Shown here: positions 15,978 to 24,871 of the stretch, piece after piece
Layout: every line of letters starts with the position of its first letter
Position numbering within the stretch: the first letter of the stretch is position 1
DNA from: Azospirillum oleiclasticum
GTDB lineage: Bacteria; Pseudomonadota; Alphaproteobacteria; Azospirillales; Azospirillaceae
Reading direction: 5' to 3'
Assembly (NCBI RefSeq): GCF_013423485.1
Contig: NZ_JABFFR010000001.1
Coordinates: 124,001-188,000, forward strand
DNA length: 64,000 bases
Program-made: the position numbers and the translations under genes
Notes under the pieces: generated by a model
What the model saw: the letters and a program-made list of their open reading frames with translations, nothing else
Told to the model about the DNA's origin: nothing
Databases searched by the model: none

Positions 15978-18053
15978 TTACAACCCCGCGGCCTTGGCCG
16001 CCGCGGCGGCGCAGACTTCACAGAAGGGGGTGCCGGCCTCCGACGCCTTCTTCAGCGTCTCCACCTGCGCCTCCACCACCGGCAGGCGGAATGCGGGCGG
16101 CTTGGGCAGGACCTTCGGCGGAGGCGGCTTCTCGACCTCGCCGGGCTTGGCGTCCACCGCCGGCTGCGCCTCCTCCGGTGCTTCCGGCGACGCCGACAGC
16201 CCGGCCGGCGAACCGCCGGAGTTGATGAAGACGAGGTTGCCCTGGATGAAGATGCCGGCCGGGTTGATGGTGATGAAGTTGCCGCCGACCTTCAGGTTGA
16301 TCGAGATACCGGCCTCGATCATCACGTTCATGCCGGACTTGTGCACGAAGTTCATGCCGACCTTCTCGTGCACATCCATGCCGACGTCGAGCGAGGTGCC
16401 GCCGGCGACCTTCTCCAGCCGGTCGCCCTTGACGTGACCGTGCAGGTTCTTGTCCACCAGCTCGAACTGCGCGCCTTTGACGATCAGGTGGCGGTCCGCG
16501 CCGATCCACTCCCGCACTTCGCGCTTGGTGCGGCTGTGCAGGTCGCGCTCGGCGTGGATGAAGATCTGCTCCTTGCCCTTCTTGTCCTCGAAGCGCAGCT
16601 CGTTGAATCCCTTGCCGCCGGGCGTGGACCGGGTCTTCAGGCTGCTCTTGGTCCGCTCGTCGGGGAGCGGGTAGGGCGGCATGTTGTCGGCGTTGTTGAC
16701 GAAGCCGGTGATCAGCGGCCGGTCGGGGTTGCCGTCCACGAAGGACACCACGACCTCCATTCCGACGCGCGGGATGGTCATGCCGCCCCAGTTGCGCCCG
16801 GCCCAGCTCTGGCTGGTGCGGATCCAGCAGGAGCTCTTGTCGTCGTACTGGCCGCGGCGGTCCCAGTGGAACTGCACCTTCACGCGGCCGTACTTGTCGG
16901 TGTGGATCTCCTCGCCCTCGGGGCCGACGACGAAGGCGGTCTGGATGCCGTCGATGCCGGGCTTGGGCGTCACCCGTTCCGGCCGGAAGCCGACCGAGCT
17001 GGGGATGCAGGTGAAGCTGTTCGTGTAGGATTCCTTGCCGGTCTGGCCGGCCAGGAAGGGTGTGTTCATCGCGGCATGGCGGACGCTGGTGATCGCCCAG
17101 GCCTTGCCCTGCTCCGACGGGCAGTCGTGGCGGCTCAGCGTGAAGCTGCCGCCGGCGAACATAGTGCGGCAGTCGCTGCTGCCGATGGCCGTCTCGTGCC
17201 CGGCCTCGTCGATCTCCATCTGGCGCTTGGCGATGCCGTCACCCTCCGGCTTCTTCACGAAGCGGCCGGGATACTCGTAGTTCTCCAGCCGCTTCATGCC
17301 GGGAAGGTCGATGCGGCTGGGTGTCTCGGCGATCAGGTGCTGCTTGGGTGTCTCGAAATCATAGTCCTTCCGCACCGTCCGGCCGGTCAGATAGGAGAAG
17401 CCGTGGTCCCAGGTCTGGATGCTCTGCGCGTAGGCGCCATTGGCGGAAAAGACGATCTCGGACTGCGCGCATTTGCTGTAGGCGGTGGCGCCATCCCCTA
17501 GCACCATCGTGTGCCGGCCGTTCACATGGGAGAAGTAATAGAAGATTCCCTCTTCTTCCATCAGCCGTGACACGAAATCGAAATAGGACTCGCCATACTG
17601 GACGCAATAGTCTCGTTCGCCGTAGCTGCCGGTCAGCTTCTTGGTGTCGTAGTGATCGAAGCTCAGCTCGTCGAAGATTTCCTTGATGATCGCGGGTACG
17701 GTCTTCTTCTGGAAGATGCGGTGGTCGCGGGTGTAGCGCAGGAACCAGAACCAGGGCACGATCTCCAGCGTGTAGAGCCGGAAATCGCGGGAGACCGGCA
17801 GGCCGCGCACCATGTGGCGGACGATGCCGTTGATGTAACGGACTTCGTCACCCTGCACGTCGATGGTGACGGTGACCGGCAGCCCGACCAGTTCCTGCGG
17901 CTTGATCTCCTCGCGCGTGCTGAGGCACTGGAGCGTGAAGTGGAAGGGCTGCGAGATGGCGTCCTCGCCCTCCAGCGACTGCAGGAGCAGGGCGTCGGGG
18001 CCGAGCGGCGTGGTGATCGTCAGAAGGCGCGTCGCCTGCTTGAACTCGCTCAT
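15978..18053 (-). CDS. vgrG: T6SS spike protein VgrG (TssI)
   Basis: A 691-residue VgrG, the trimeric spike made of gp27-like and gp5-like parts. The gp27-like N-terminus runs to about 380, then the OB-fold with the KVQFHWDRRGQYDD and WAGRNWGGMTIPRVGMEVVV signatures, and a beta-helix needle with repeated short motifs (HVKGDRLEKV, DVHEKVGMNF). The tail is Pro/Glu/Lys-rich with a C-x-x-C (FCEVC) just before the end; no toxin domain is fused. ATG 18053 overlaps the upstream tagF stop as TGATG. A GTG at 18062 is a less likely start. Confidence 0.97.
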   Translation of the reverse strand: MSEFKQATRLLTITTPLGPDALLLQSLEGEDAISQPFHFTLQCLSTREEIKPQELVGLPVTVTIDVQGDEVRYINGIVRHMVRGLPVSRDFRLYTLEIVPWFWFLRYTRDHRIFQKKTVPAIIKEIFDELSFDHYDTKKLTGSYGERDYCVQYGESYFDFVSRLMEEEGIFYYFSHVNGRHTMVLGDGATAYSKCAQSEIVFSANGAYAQSIQTWDHGFSYLTGRTVRKDYDFETPKQHLIAETPSRIDLPGMKRLENYEYPGRFVKKPEGDGIAKRQMEIDEAGHETAIGSSDCRTMFAGGSFTLSRHDCPSEQGKAWAITSVRHAAMNTPFLAGQTGKESYTNSFTCIPSSVGFRPERVTPKPGIDGIQTAFVVGPEGEEIHTDKYGRVKVQFHWDRRGQYDDKSSCWIRTSQSWAGRNWGGMTIPRVGMEVVVSFVDGNPDRPLITGFVNNADNMPPYPLPDERTKSSLKTRSTPGGKGFNELRFEDKKGKEQIFIHAERDLHSRTKREVREWIGADRHLIVKGAQFELVDKNLHGHVKGDRLEKVAGGTSLDVGMDVHEKVGMNFVHKSGMNVMIEAGISINLKVGGNFITINPAGIFIQGNLVFINSGGSPAGLSASPEAPEEAQPAVDAKPGEVEKPPPPKVLPKPPAFRLPVVEAQVETLKKASEAGTPFCEVCAAAAAKAAGL

Positions 18054-18871
18054 CAGTCCCACTCCGACGATTCGGCGGCCGGCGGAAATCCGTCCATCCC
18101 GTCATCCGCGGCGGACGCACCCGGCATGGGCATCGCCGCCGACCAACGCGACCAGTCACCATCGAGGAGGCTGGCGAAGGCATCGGCCTCCGGCATCCCG
18201 GCGGCCACCAGCATTCCGGCCGCCACCCGGTCCGATCCGTCGGTCCACCAGACTGTATACTGGCCGGACGAGCGGCGCAGCATGCCGTGCACGAGCCCGC
18301 CGTACAGGGCTCCGGAATCATCGTTCAGCGACTCCAGGATCCGGCCGGCGAAGCGCGTGCCGAGCAGCGGGTCGGGTTCCGGCACCGTGCCGGGAACCGG
18401 TGCCGGCACATCCAGTGGCGGCAGCCCGTCCAGCCCGCGTTCGAGACCCTCCACCGTCGTGGCGCGGTCGAGCGCCGACAGGGCCAGCGCTTCGGCCGCC
18501 GCGAACCAGGGCTCCGCCGCGGCGAGGGGCAGAAGGGCCGGGGCGGTGTCCTCCGGCAGTGGGCGGGCGACCACCATCGGGAAGTAGCGGCCCACCTTAT
18601 CGACGCTGGGGATCATCACGCCGGCGACCGCGTCCGCCCCGCAGGCGCCGCCGCTCAGCGCGAAGCGCCAGACGGGGGCGTTCAGGTAGAGGTCCAGCCA
18701 GCCGGGTCCGAGGGTGTTGCGGCTCGCCTCCAGCCCGTCCTCCAGCCAGCCATGCCACGGATCGACGAAGGACCGTGGCAGCCGGCGGGCGACGAAGTCG
18801 CCGTTGGCCGGCATCTTGCCGTGGAAGCCGGGGCCGGTCGGGGCCGCCTCCGTCAGAGCTGGGGCGGACAC
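18053..18871 (-). CDS. tagF: T6SS accessory protein TagF (ImpM)
   Basis: A 272-residue TagF protein, a post-translational repressor of T6SS in studied bacteria, where it interacts with Fha. The family start GFHGKMPANGDFVARRLPRSFVDPWHGWL is clear, with the usual Gly-Asp-Phe motif (GDFVARR). GTG at 18871 is used because it overlaps the end of tssM by 19 bases and no ATG lies close to the conserved domain. It is plain TagF and not the PppA fusion known in some alphaproteobacteria. The protein phosphatase partner is therefore missing from this window. Confidence 0.9.
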   Translation of the reverse strand: MSAPALTEAAPTGPGFHGKMPANGDFVARRLPRSFVDPWHGWLEDGLEASRNTLGPGWLDLYLNAPVWRFALSGGACGADAVAGVMIPSVDKVGRYFPMVVARPLPEDTAPALLPLAAAEPWFAAAEALALSALDRATTVEGLERGLDGLPPLDVPAPVPGTVPEPDPLLGTRFAGRILESLNDDSGALYGGLVHGMLRRSSGQYTVWWTDGSDRVAAGMLVAAGMPEADAFASLLDGDWSRWSAAMPMPGASAADDGMDGFPPAAESSEWD

Positions 18872-21800
18872 CGGAAGTCCTTCAGGTCGGGGAGGTTGAG
18901 CGGGTTCAGCGCGCTGCCGGCCCGGACCTCGAAGATCGCGCGGTGCACCCCGTCGCTGACGCCGAAATGGTAGCGCGTGGGATCCTTGGTCGCCCGCAGG
19001 CCGGATCCGTCGAGCAGCCGCAGGAAAGCCCATGGGCCGTCGCGATTCACCGTCAGCGGGATCGCCGGCTGCGGCTGCACGAAGGTCATCAGCACCTGCC
19101 GCGCGCCCGACGAGCCCGGCCACTGCACCGAGAAAGCCTGAGGCGAGCCGTTCGCGAAAGCCAGCGCCTGCCCGTCCACCGTCATCGCCACCTGGTCGAG
19201 GCCGGGGTCGATGGACACCGCCTTCAGGTCGAAGCGCGCGCCCGGCTCCTTGCCGCCGGTGGTGAAGAAGGCGTCGCGGATGCGCGTGGCCTTCTGGAAC
19301 TGAACCAGCACCGAGGGGGAGATGCCGAGATCAACCCCGTCCACCCGCTGCCAGCGCCAGGGATCGGCGGAGGTGTCGACATAGGGCCGCAGCCGCGTTT
19401 CGAAGAAGCCGTCGATCAGGCCGCCCGGTGCGAACAGCCGGACGAAGTCGTCCAGCGCCACCTCGGTCGCCGCACCGCGCGCGAAGGGGTAGCGGTTGTC
19501 GAGCGACCGGCGGCACCAGGGAAGGACGTTGGTCTGCCACTCCGCGTTCAGCCGGGCCCGCGCACCACCCACCGCGTGGGTGGAGTGGCTGCGCAGGATC
19601 TGCTCCACCCAGCCCTTGACCGGGTAGGGGACCGACGCGGCCTCCGTGTTCAGGCGGAGGAAGGCGTCGCTGCCGCCCTGGGTGGCGTCGAGCAGCCCCT
19701 GGCCCTGGTCGCGGCTGCCGAGCAGACGGCTCAGGTCGGTGAAGACCATCTCCAGCGACTTGGACAGATCGTCGATGCGCGCCGGCGCGCCGGCGGCGGG
19801 CGACGAGAAGTCGTTGAGGAGGCGGAAGCGGCTGTCCACGATCTGCGCGGCGAGCGCCAGAGGGCCGGTCGACACGGCCGCCTGGGCGAGCGCCGCGGCC
19901 GCCCCCGTCGCCGGGGCCGCCGGCGCGCCCGGCACCTGCGGAAGCCGCGCCAGGGTCGTCTGCTGCGCCACCGCCTGCAGGAGCTGCTTCATCGGCGAGC
20001 TGCCGCCGGCCAACAGGTTGACCTGCGCGGCGACCTGCCGCAGGTCGTTGGTCGGCACCAGCGCCATGTCGCCCAGCAGCTCGTCCCACGCTGCGGCGTA
20101 GTCGCGCAGGTACAGGGTCATCAGCTCCGTATCAAGCGCGTCCTTGCCGTCCGCGGCCGGCTGCTCGCCGAGCAGCCAGGCGGAGTCGCGCACGGCCTGG
20201 GTGGCGGCGCCATGCTTGGGAAGCACATGCGTGTGGAAGCCCTGATAGGTGTAGAGGCCGGGCACCCCGTCGGTGAGCTTGCCGCCGGACGGGCGCTGGA
20301 AGACCCGCGCCATCTCCGGGCCGCCATGGTCGATCGGGCGCCACGCGGCGAGCTGCGCCGCCGTGGCGTTCCGCTTCAGCCGGGCGTAGGCGCGAGCGGC
20401 CGGGGTCTGCTCCCGCACCAGGGCGCGGGCCCGTTCGATGAGCGGCTGCGACAGCTCCATGCGCGGGATCGGGCGCTCCAGCAGCGCGGTCAGGTGGGCA
20501 TCCGCGCGCTTGACGTCTTCCGGGCCGAAGCCTTCGCGCACCAGCTGCCCGCCGAGCCACAGCCGGGCGAGATCGGCGTCGGCCTGGCCGTTGCCGGACA
20601 GGCCGAGATAGACCGCCAGCAGCCGCTCGGCCTCCTCTCCCGTCGGGGTCGGGCCGTCGAGCAGGGCGGCCAGTGCGGTGTGCGCGCGGTGGACCAGACG
20701 CGGGGCCAGCAGTCCGGCGAGCGCCCGGCGGTAGGCCGTGTCGCCGGCGGCGGCCAGCTTCTCACCCTGGTAGAGGCCGAAATCCGGGGCCAGCGCCCCG
20801 CCCCTGGCAAGCGTCTCGTAGCCGGCCGGCAGCGTGCGCAGCGTCTCCAGCACCGGCAGGACCGGGCGCAGGTCGCCATCCGCAACGCGTGCGGGCAGCG
20901 CCTCGGCGGTCTTGCGGTAATCGGCGATCGCCTCATCGAAGGCGGCCACCAGCCGTTCGTTCTGCAGGTAGCTCCAGCCCCACACACCGGCGGCTCCCGC
21001 CACGATGATCGCCAGCGTAGCGAAGGCGGCGCGGCGCAGCGCCTTGCGCTGGCCCTCCACCTTCGGATCGGTGCCGACGATTCCGGCCTCGCGGAAGGCC
21101 ACCTCGCGCAGCAGCCGCTCCAGGAAGAAGCTGCGGCCTTGGCCGCTGAAGGCGCGCAGCGCCGTCCGGCGCAGGCCGAAGGTCTGCACCAGCGCGCCCA
21201 TCAGCCGGTCGAAGGGCGTGCCCTCCTGCGTGCCGGAGGTGAAGTACACGCCGCGCAGCAGCGGCCGCGCCTCGAAGCGGGAGGGCAGGAAGACCTCGGT
21301 CAGGAATTCGGACGCCGGCTCCTTCAGCGAGGCGAACTGCGTCGGGAACGCGAAGACGAGGCCGCGCCGCTCATGGTCGCGCTCGTCGTTCACGCGGTCG
21401 ATGACACGGTCGTTCAGGCGCAGCAACAGCCGGTCGAACTCCGGCCCGAACTGCCCGACCACGCCGCCTTCCGACGAACCGTCGTCGAGCGGGAAGGTCA
21501 TGCCGAAGACCTGCCGCCGCTCCTCCGCCGACAGCGGGTCGAAGAACTCGGTGAAGCCAGCGACGAGGTCGGTCTTGGTGAACAGCACATAGATCGGGAA
21601 GCGCACGCCGAACACGTCGGCCAGCTCGCGCAGGCGCTGGCGCACCGCACGGGCGTGCGACAGGCGTTCGGCGGAATCGCGTGTGGCGAGATCGGCGATG
21701 CTGATCGCGACCAGCGCGCCGTTGATCGGCTGGCGCGGCCGGTTCTCCTTGAGCAGTTCGAGGAACCGTTTCCACCCCGCCTGATCGACGCCGGCGTCGC

Positions 21801-22359
21801 TGTCCTGGGTGGTGTAGCGCCCGGCGGTGTCGATCATCACCGCCTCGTCGGTGAACCACCAGTCGCACTGCCGGGTGCCGCCGATGCCCTTCAGCGGCTT
21901 CTGCCCGCCCTCGCCGGCCAGCGGGAAGCGCAGGCCGCTGTGGGCGAGCGCGGTCGTCTTGCCGGAGCCGGGCGGGCCGATGATGACGTACCAGGGCAGC
22001 TCGTACAGGCTGGCCTCGTCCAGCTTGCCGCCCTTGGCCTTCTTCAGGAGGTCGAGCGCCTTGACGAAGCGGTCGTGCAGGGCGGCCTGCTCCTCGCGGC
22101 TGGCAAGCGTCGGATCGGCGGCGCCGGTCATGCCGTCGGCGAGTGCCTTCTCCACCTTCTTGCGGCGCAGGACCTGCCAGACGACGGCGGCCCCGGCGAT
22201 GATGAACAGGCCGGCGACGGCGGCCAGACGCAGCAGCTCGCTCTCCAGCCCGATCAGCGGGCCGGTGAACCACAGCACCGCCCCCAGTGCCGCGGCACCG
22301 GCGAAGGCGAGAACGGGAAGCGACAGAAGGAAGGCGAGGGCCGGGTTCACGGGAAGCAT
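18853..22359 (-). CDS. tssM: T6SS membrane-complex protein TssM (IcmF)
   Basis: A 1168-residue IcmF-family protein spanning the inner membrane and periplasm as part of the T6SS trans-envelope complex. Two N-terminal membrane helices (about 8-30 and 44-64) precede a cytoplasmic ATPase-like domain with Walker A GPPGSGKTT (128-136). A third helix near 443-463 is followed by a large periplasmic domain. Landmarks include WWFTDEAVMIDTAGRYTTQD and YVLFTKTDLVAGFTEFF. The intact Walker A suggests the nucleotide-binding form. It begins 57 bases after the tssL stop. Confidence 0.97.
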   Translation of the reverse strand: MLPVNPALAFLLSLPVLAFAGAAALGAVLWFTGPLIGLESELLRLAAVAGLFIIAGAAVVWQVLRRKKVEKALADGMTGAADPTLASREEQAALHDRFVKALDLLKKAKGGKLDEASLYELPWYVIIGPPGSGKTTALAHSGLRFPLAGEGGQKPLKGIGGTRQCDWWFTDEAVMIDTAGRYTTQDSDAGVDQAGWKRFLELLKENRPRQPINGALVAISIADLATRDSAERLSHARAVRQRLRELADVFGVRFPIYVLFTKTDLVAGFTEFFDPLSAEERRQVFGMTFPLDDGSSEGGVVGQFGPEFDRLLLRLNDRVIDRVNDERDHERRGLVFAFPTQFASLKEPASEFLTEVFLPSRFEARPLLRGVYFTSGTQEGTPFDRLMGALVQTFGLRRTALRAFSGQGRSFFLERLLREVAFREAGIVGTDPKVEGQRKALRRAAFATLAIIVAGAAGVWGWSYLQNERLVAAFDEAIADYRKTAEALPARVADGDLRPVLPVLETLRTLPAGYETLARGGALAPDFGLYQGEKLAAAGDTAYRRALAGLLAPRLVHRAHTALAALLDGPTPTGEEAERLLAVYLGLSGNGQADADLARLWLGGQLVREGFGPEDVKRADAHLTALLERPIPRMELSQPLIERARALVREQTPAARAYARLKRNATAAQLAAWRPIDHGGPEMARVFQRPSGGKLTDGVPGLYTYQGFHTHVLPKHGAATQAVRDSAWLLGEQPAADGKDALDTELMTLYLRDYAAAWDELLGDMALVPTNDLRQVAAQVNLLAGGSSPMKQLLQAVAQQTTLARLPQVPGAPAAPATGAAAALAQAAVSTGPLALAAQIVDSRFRLLNDFSSPAAGAPARIDDLSKSLEMVFTDLSRLLGSRDQGQGLLDATQGGSDAFLRLNTEAASVPYPVKGWVEQILRSHSTHAVGGARARLNAEWQTNVLPWCRRSLDNRYPFARGAATEVALDDFVRLFAPGGLIDGFFETRLRPYVDTSADPWRWQRVDGVDLGISPSVLVQFQKATRIRDAFFTTGGKEPGARFDLKAVSIDPGLDQVAMTVDGQALAFANGSPQAFSVQWPGSSGARQVLMTFVQPQPAIPLTVNRDGPWAFLRLLDGSGLRATKDPTRYHFGVSDGVHRAIFEVRAGSALNPLNLPDLKDFRCPPQL

Positions 22360-22416
22360 CCTTGCGCTTTGAACAGGACCGGTGCGGGTGCGGGACGGCG
22401 TGTCCCGCGCCCGCGC

Positions 22417-23781
22417 TCAGGTGGGGGATGCCCCCGTCTTCATCAGGATCAGGTCGATGCGGCGGTTGGCCGACCGCCCGTCGGCGGTGGCGTTGCTGGC
22501 CACCGGCTCGGTGTCGGCGCGGCCCTCGGCGGTGATCCTACCGCGGTCCTTCAACGCCCCGGCGACGATCTTCAGCACCTCGTCCGCCCGCGCCTTGGAC
22601 AGGTGGAAGTTGGACGGGAAGCGCAGCTTCATGCCGCCCTGGATGGGCACATTGTCGGTGTGGCCGGTGACCAGCACGCGCCCCGGCTCGTCGTCGATGG
22701 CCTCGGCCACGCGCTTGAGCACGGGCAGGATGCCCGTCTCCAGCGCGGCGCTGCCCGACGCGAACATGCCCTGGCCCCGAAGCCGGACGACGATCTCGCT
22801 CTGCGTCTCGGTCACCTGCACCAGCCCCTCGGCGATCTCGCGCTCCAGGAACTTGCGCACCCGCTCGCCGCCGCTGGGGCGCGGCGGATCGGGCGGCGGG
22901 GGCATGACGGCGATGATGGGGGCGGGCGGCGGCGGTGGGGCCGGCAGGTCGAGCGCCACGGCGCCGGTCGGCGGCAGCGTGGCTGCCTGGGCGTACACCG
23001 CGTCGGAACGCCCGTTCAAGAGATAGCTGAATCCGAGGAACAGGAAGGTCACCAGGGCCAGCGCCGCCACCGCCCCGGCCCACACGGGCAGGGCACGGCG
23101 GCGGACCACCGCCGGCACGTCCAGCCCCCGCCAGTTGGGCGACAGGTCGGGATCGAAGGCGCCGCGCAGCTTCCGGATGGTGCCGTAGAGCTTGGACCGG
23201 TGGCTCGACAGTTCCGACTGGCCTCGGTTCGTGATGCGCGTGCGCCCCTCGAACCCCAGCGACAGGCAGAGATAGCCCAGCTCCAGCAGGTCGCGGCGAC
23301 TGGCCGGATCCTGCTGCAGGCGGTCGAGCAGCACGAAGACCTGATCGCCGCCGATCACCTCCTTGTGGAAGATGGGCACGAGGTTGTGGGTCGCCCAGGA
23401 GCTGTTGCTGCCCCAGGGCGTGTTCAGCACCACGTCGTCCACCGTGGCGCACAGCAGGTAGTTGGCGTAGCGCAGCGTGTCGCCGGTGATCCCGGCGTCC
23501 TTGGCGCGGCCATTGAATTCCTTGATGGCGCGCACCGCACGCTCGCGCAGCGCTTCCGGATCAGGCGACTCGGTCTGGCCCCGCAACCGGGTGGCGAGCG
23601 CCAGCACCGGCGTGGCCGCCGCAACCAGCGGGTTGATACCGGTCTCCGACATCGCGGCCGGCGGAAGCGGTGCCGGTGCGCTCGCGGCGGGGGCGACGCC
23701 CGGCGCCGGCGATGCCCGTCCACCGGGGGTCGGTACTATGACCGTACCTTCATAGTCGTCGGACGTCGGGTCGGAGTTCAT
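22417..23781 (-). CDS. tssL: T6SS membrane-complex protein TssL with OmpA domain
   Basis: A 454-residue extended TssL/DotU. The N-terminus carries a Thr-rich motif (EGTVIVPTPGG, Thr13), then the cytoplasmic DotU helical domain (about 50-225; NYLLCATVDDVVLNTPWG), a single membrane helix (about 232-256), and a Pro-rich linker. The C-terminal OmpA/MotB peptidoglycan-binding domain (about 330-448) shows VTGHTDNVPIQGG and LSKARADEVLKIV. In Agrobacterium TssL a Thr near the N-terminus is phosphorylated by PpkA and bound by Fha. It is the first gene of the minus-strand T6SS run, with a 226-bp upstream gap. Confidence 0.95.
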   Translation of the reverse strand: MNSDPTSDDYEGTVIVPTPGGRASPAPGVAPAASAPAPLPPAAMSETGINPLVAAATPVLALATRLRGQTESPDPEALRERAVRAIKEFNGRAKDAGITGDTLRYANYLLCATVDDVVLNTPWGSNSSWATHNLVPIFHKEVIGGDQVFVLLDRLQQDPASRRDLLELGYLCLSLGFEGRTRITNRGQSELSSHRSKLYGTIRKLRGAFDPDLSPNWRGLDVPAVVRRRALPVWAGAVAALALVTFLFLGFSYLLNGRSDAVYAQAATLPPTGAVALDLPAPPPPPAPIIAVMPPPPDPPRPSGGERVRKFLEREIAEGLVQVTETQSEIVVRLRGQGMFASGSAALETGILPVLKRVAEAIDDEPGRVLVTGHTDNVPIQGGMKLRFPSNFHLSKARADEVLKIVAGALKDRGRITAEGRADTEPVASNATADGRSANRRIDLILMKTGASPT

Positions 23782-24007
23782 CGGCGGATGACCGCATTGT
23801 GGAAGGATGCCGCCCGCGGCAGCCCGCGTAGTCTGGCTAAGATATTCGGATCATTCAACACCATGTTGCGCGTTCTTAAGGCGACGGCTGCTTCCAATTC
23901 GGGTCTGCGACGGTTCCCGATTCGGTTTGTCGTGGGCTTGTCACAACACACCGGGCGGTCATTGCCTGACGCAAATCGAGCGGTGTCGGCGTTGCCACAG
24001 GGGGGGC

Positions 24008-24856
24008 TCAACGACTGGGTGCGTCCAGGGTTCGCCGGAGGTGGCCCCAGACACCGGTCCAATCATCCTCGTGCCCCTGGCCGGACACGACCATCGGCTG
24101 CGGCAATCCGACACGTTCCGTGAACCGGATGACGAGCGCGGGCGGCACCACCGAGTCGTCCGCTCCGGCGGCGTGAAGCTGGGGCAGCCGGCGCAGCCGG
24201 TCCCCCCAGACGGTCGGGTCGAGCGACCCGGACAACGGGCTGACGCCATGGTGCGCCGTCCAGGCGGCGTGGTCGAGCGGTGCGGCCATGGTGATCAGGC
24301 CGTCCACATCCTCGCGGCGTCCGGCGAGCAGGGCTGCCGCGACACCGCCACCCGAAACCCCGCCGAGCAGCACCCGCGCCGCACCGGTTTCCCGTTTGGC
24401 GGCGTCGATCGCCGATCCGAGCGCGTCGATGACCTCCGGCGCGAACCTGTGGCTGGTCCACAGGCGTGACGGGCACGCCGCATCAAGGGCGGCGTCCGCG
24501 TACTGGCAGGGCCGGGCGAGATAGAGGAGGCGCGGAGCCGGGTCCGCCACGGCCAGACGCAGCCCCATCGGGTCGCGTGGCGTCGGGTCCGCCGATGGCT
24601 GGTTGCGGCTGGCCCAGGCGTAACCGTCGGATTCGATCACCACCACCAGCGGGCCGCGGTCGCCCCGCCGCAGCCATCCCGCCAGGGTGAAGGCGCCGGC
24701 CGTGTAACGCCGCGACTCCAACCCGGCGTCCGTCGCGATCCGCCGCGCCAACGCCCGCCGTTCGGCCGGCGTAGCCGCGCAGGCGGCGAGGACGACGACC
24801 ACCAGGAGCGGGGCGATCGCTGTCCGTCCGACCATGCGCGCGCGTCGCACAGCCAT
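24008..24856 (-). CDS. Lipoprotein alpha/beta hydrolase
   Basis: A 282-residue predicted lipoprotein with hydrolase fold. The lipobox LAAC places the lipidated Cys at 26. The nucleophile elbow GGVSGGG gives Ser168, with candidate acid Asp in AAGADDSVVPP and His in SGQGHEDDW. The region around Ser168 matches serine-hydrolase pattern G-x-S-x-G. It follows the NIDO autotransporter gene by 15 bases on the same strand, so both are probably one operon. Substrate is unknown; a role in processing or anchoring at the outer membrane is a guess. ATG at 24835 is an alternative start. Confidence 0.78.
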   Translation of the reverse strand: MAVRRARMVGRTAIAPLLVVVVLAACAATPAERRALARRIATDAGLESRRYTAGAFTLAGWLRRGDRGPLVVVIESDGYAWASRNQPSADPTPRDPMGLRLAVADPAPRLLYLARPCQYADAALDAACPSRLWTSHRFAPEVIDALGSAIDAAKRETGAARVLLGGVSGGGVAAALLAGRREDVDGLITMAAPLDHAAWTAHHGVSPLSGSLDPTVWGDRLRRLPQLHAAGADDSVVPPALVIRFTERVGLPQPMVVSGQGHEDDWTGVWGHLRRTLDAPSR

Positions 24857-24871
24857 TCAGCCCGCAACCAC

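Noticed and set aside
15978..18053. VgrG with a fused effector domain
   Set aside because: The C-terminus after the needle is a Pro/Glu/Lys-rich tail with one C-x-x-C and no enzymatic fold.
23778..24062. A 94-codon minus-strand frame whose stop overlaps the tssL ATG
   Set aside because: The ATGA overlap is tempting, but the sequence has no domain, unusual composition and no ribosome-binding site. The region is more likely the tssL promoter.
17863..24123. A 2086-codon open frame on the plus strand opposite the T6SS genes
   Set aside because: It is antisense to vgrG, tagF, tssM and tssL, which have clear domains. Its Arg/Gly/Ala/Pro-rich composition is the usual by-product of high-GC coding on the other strand.
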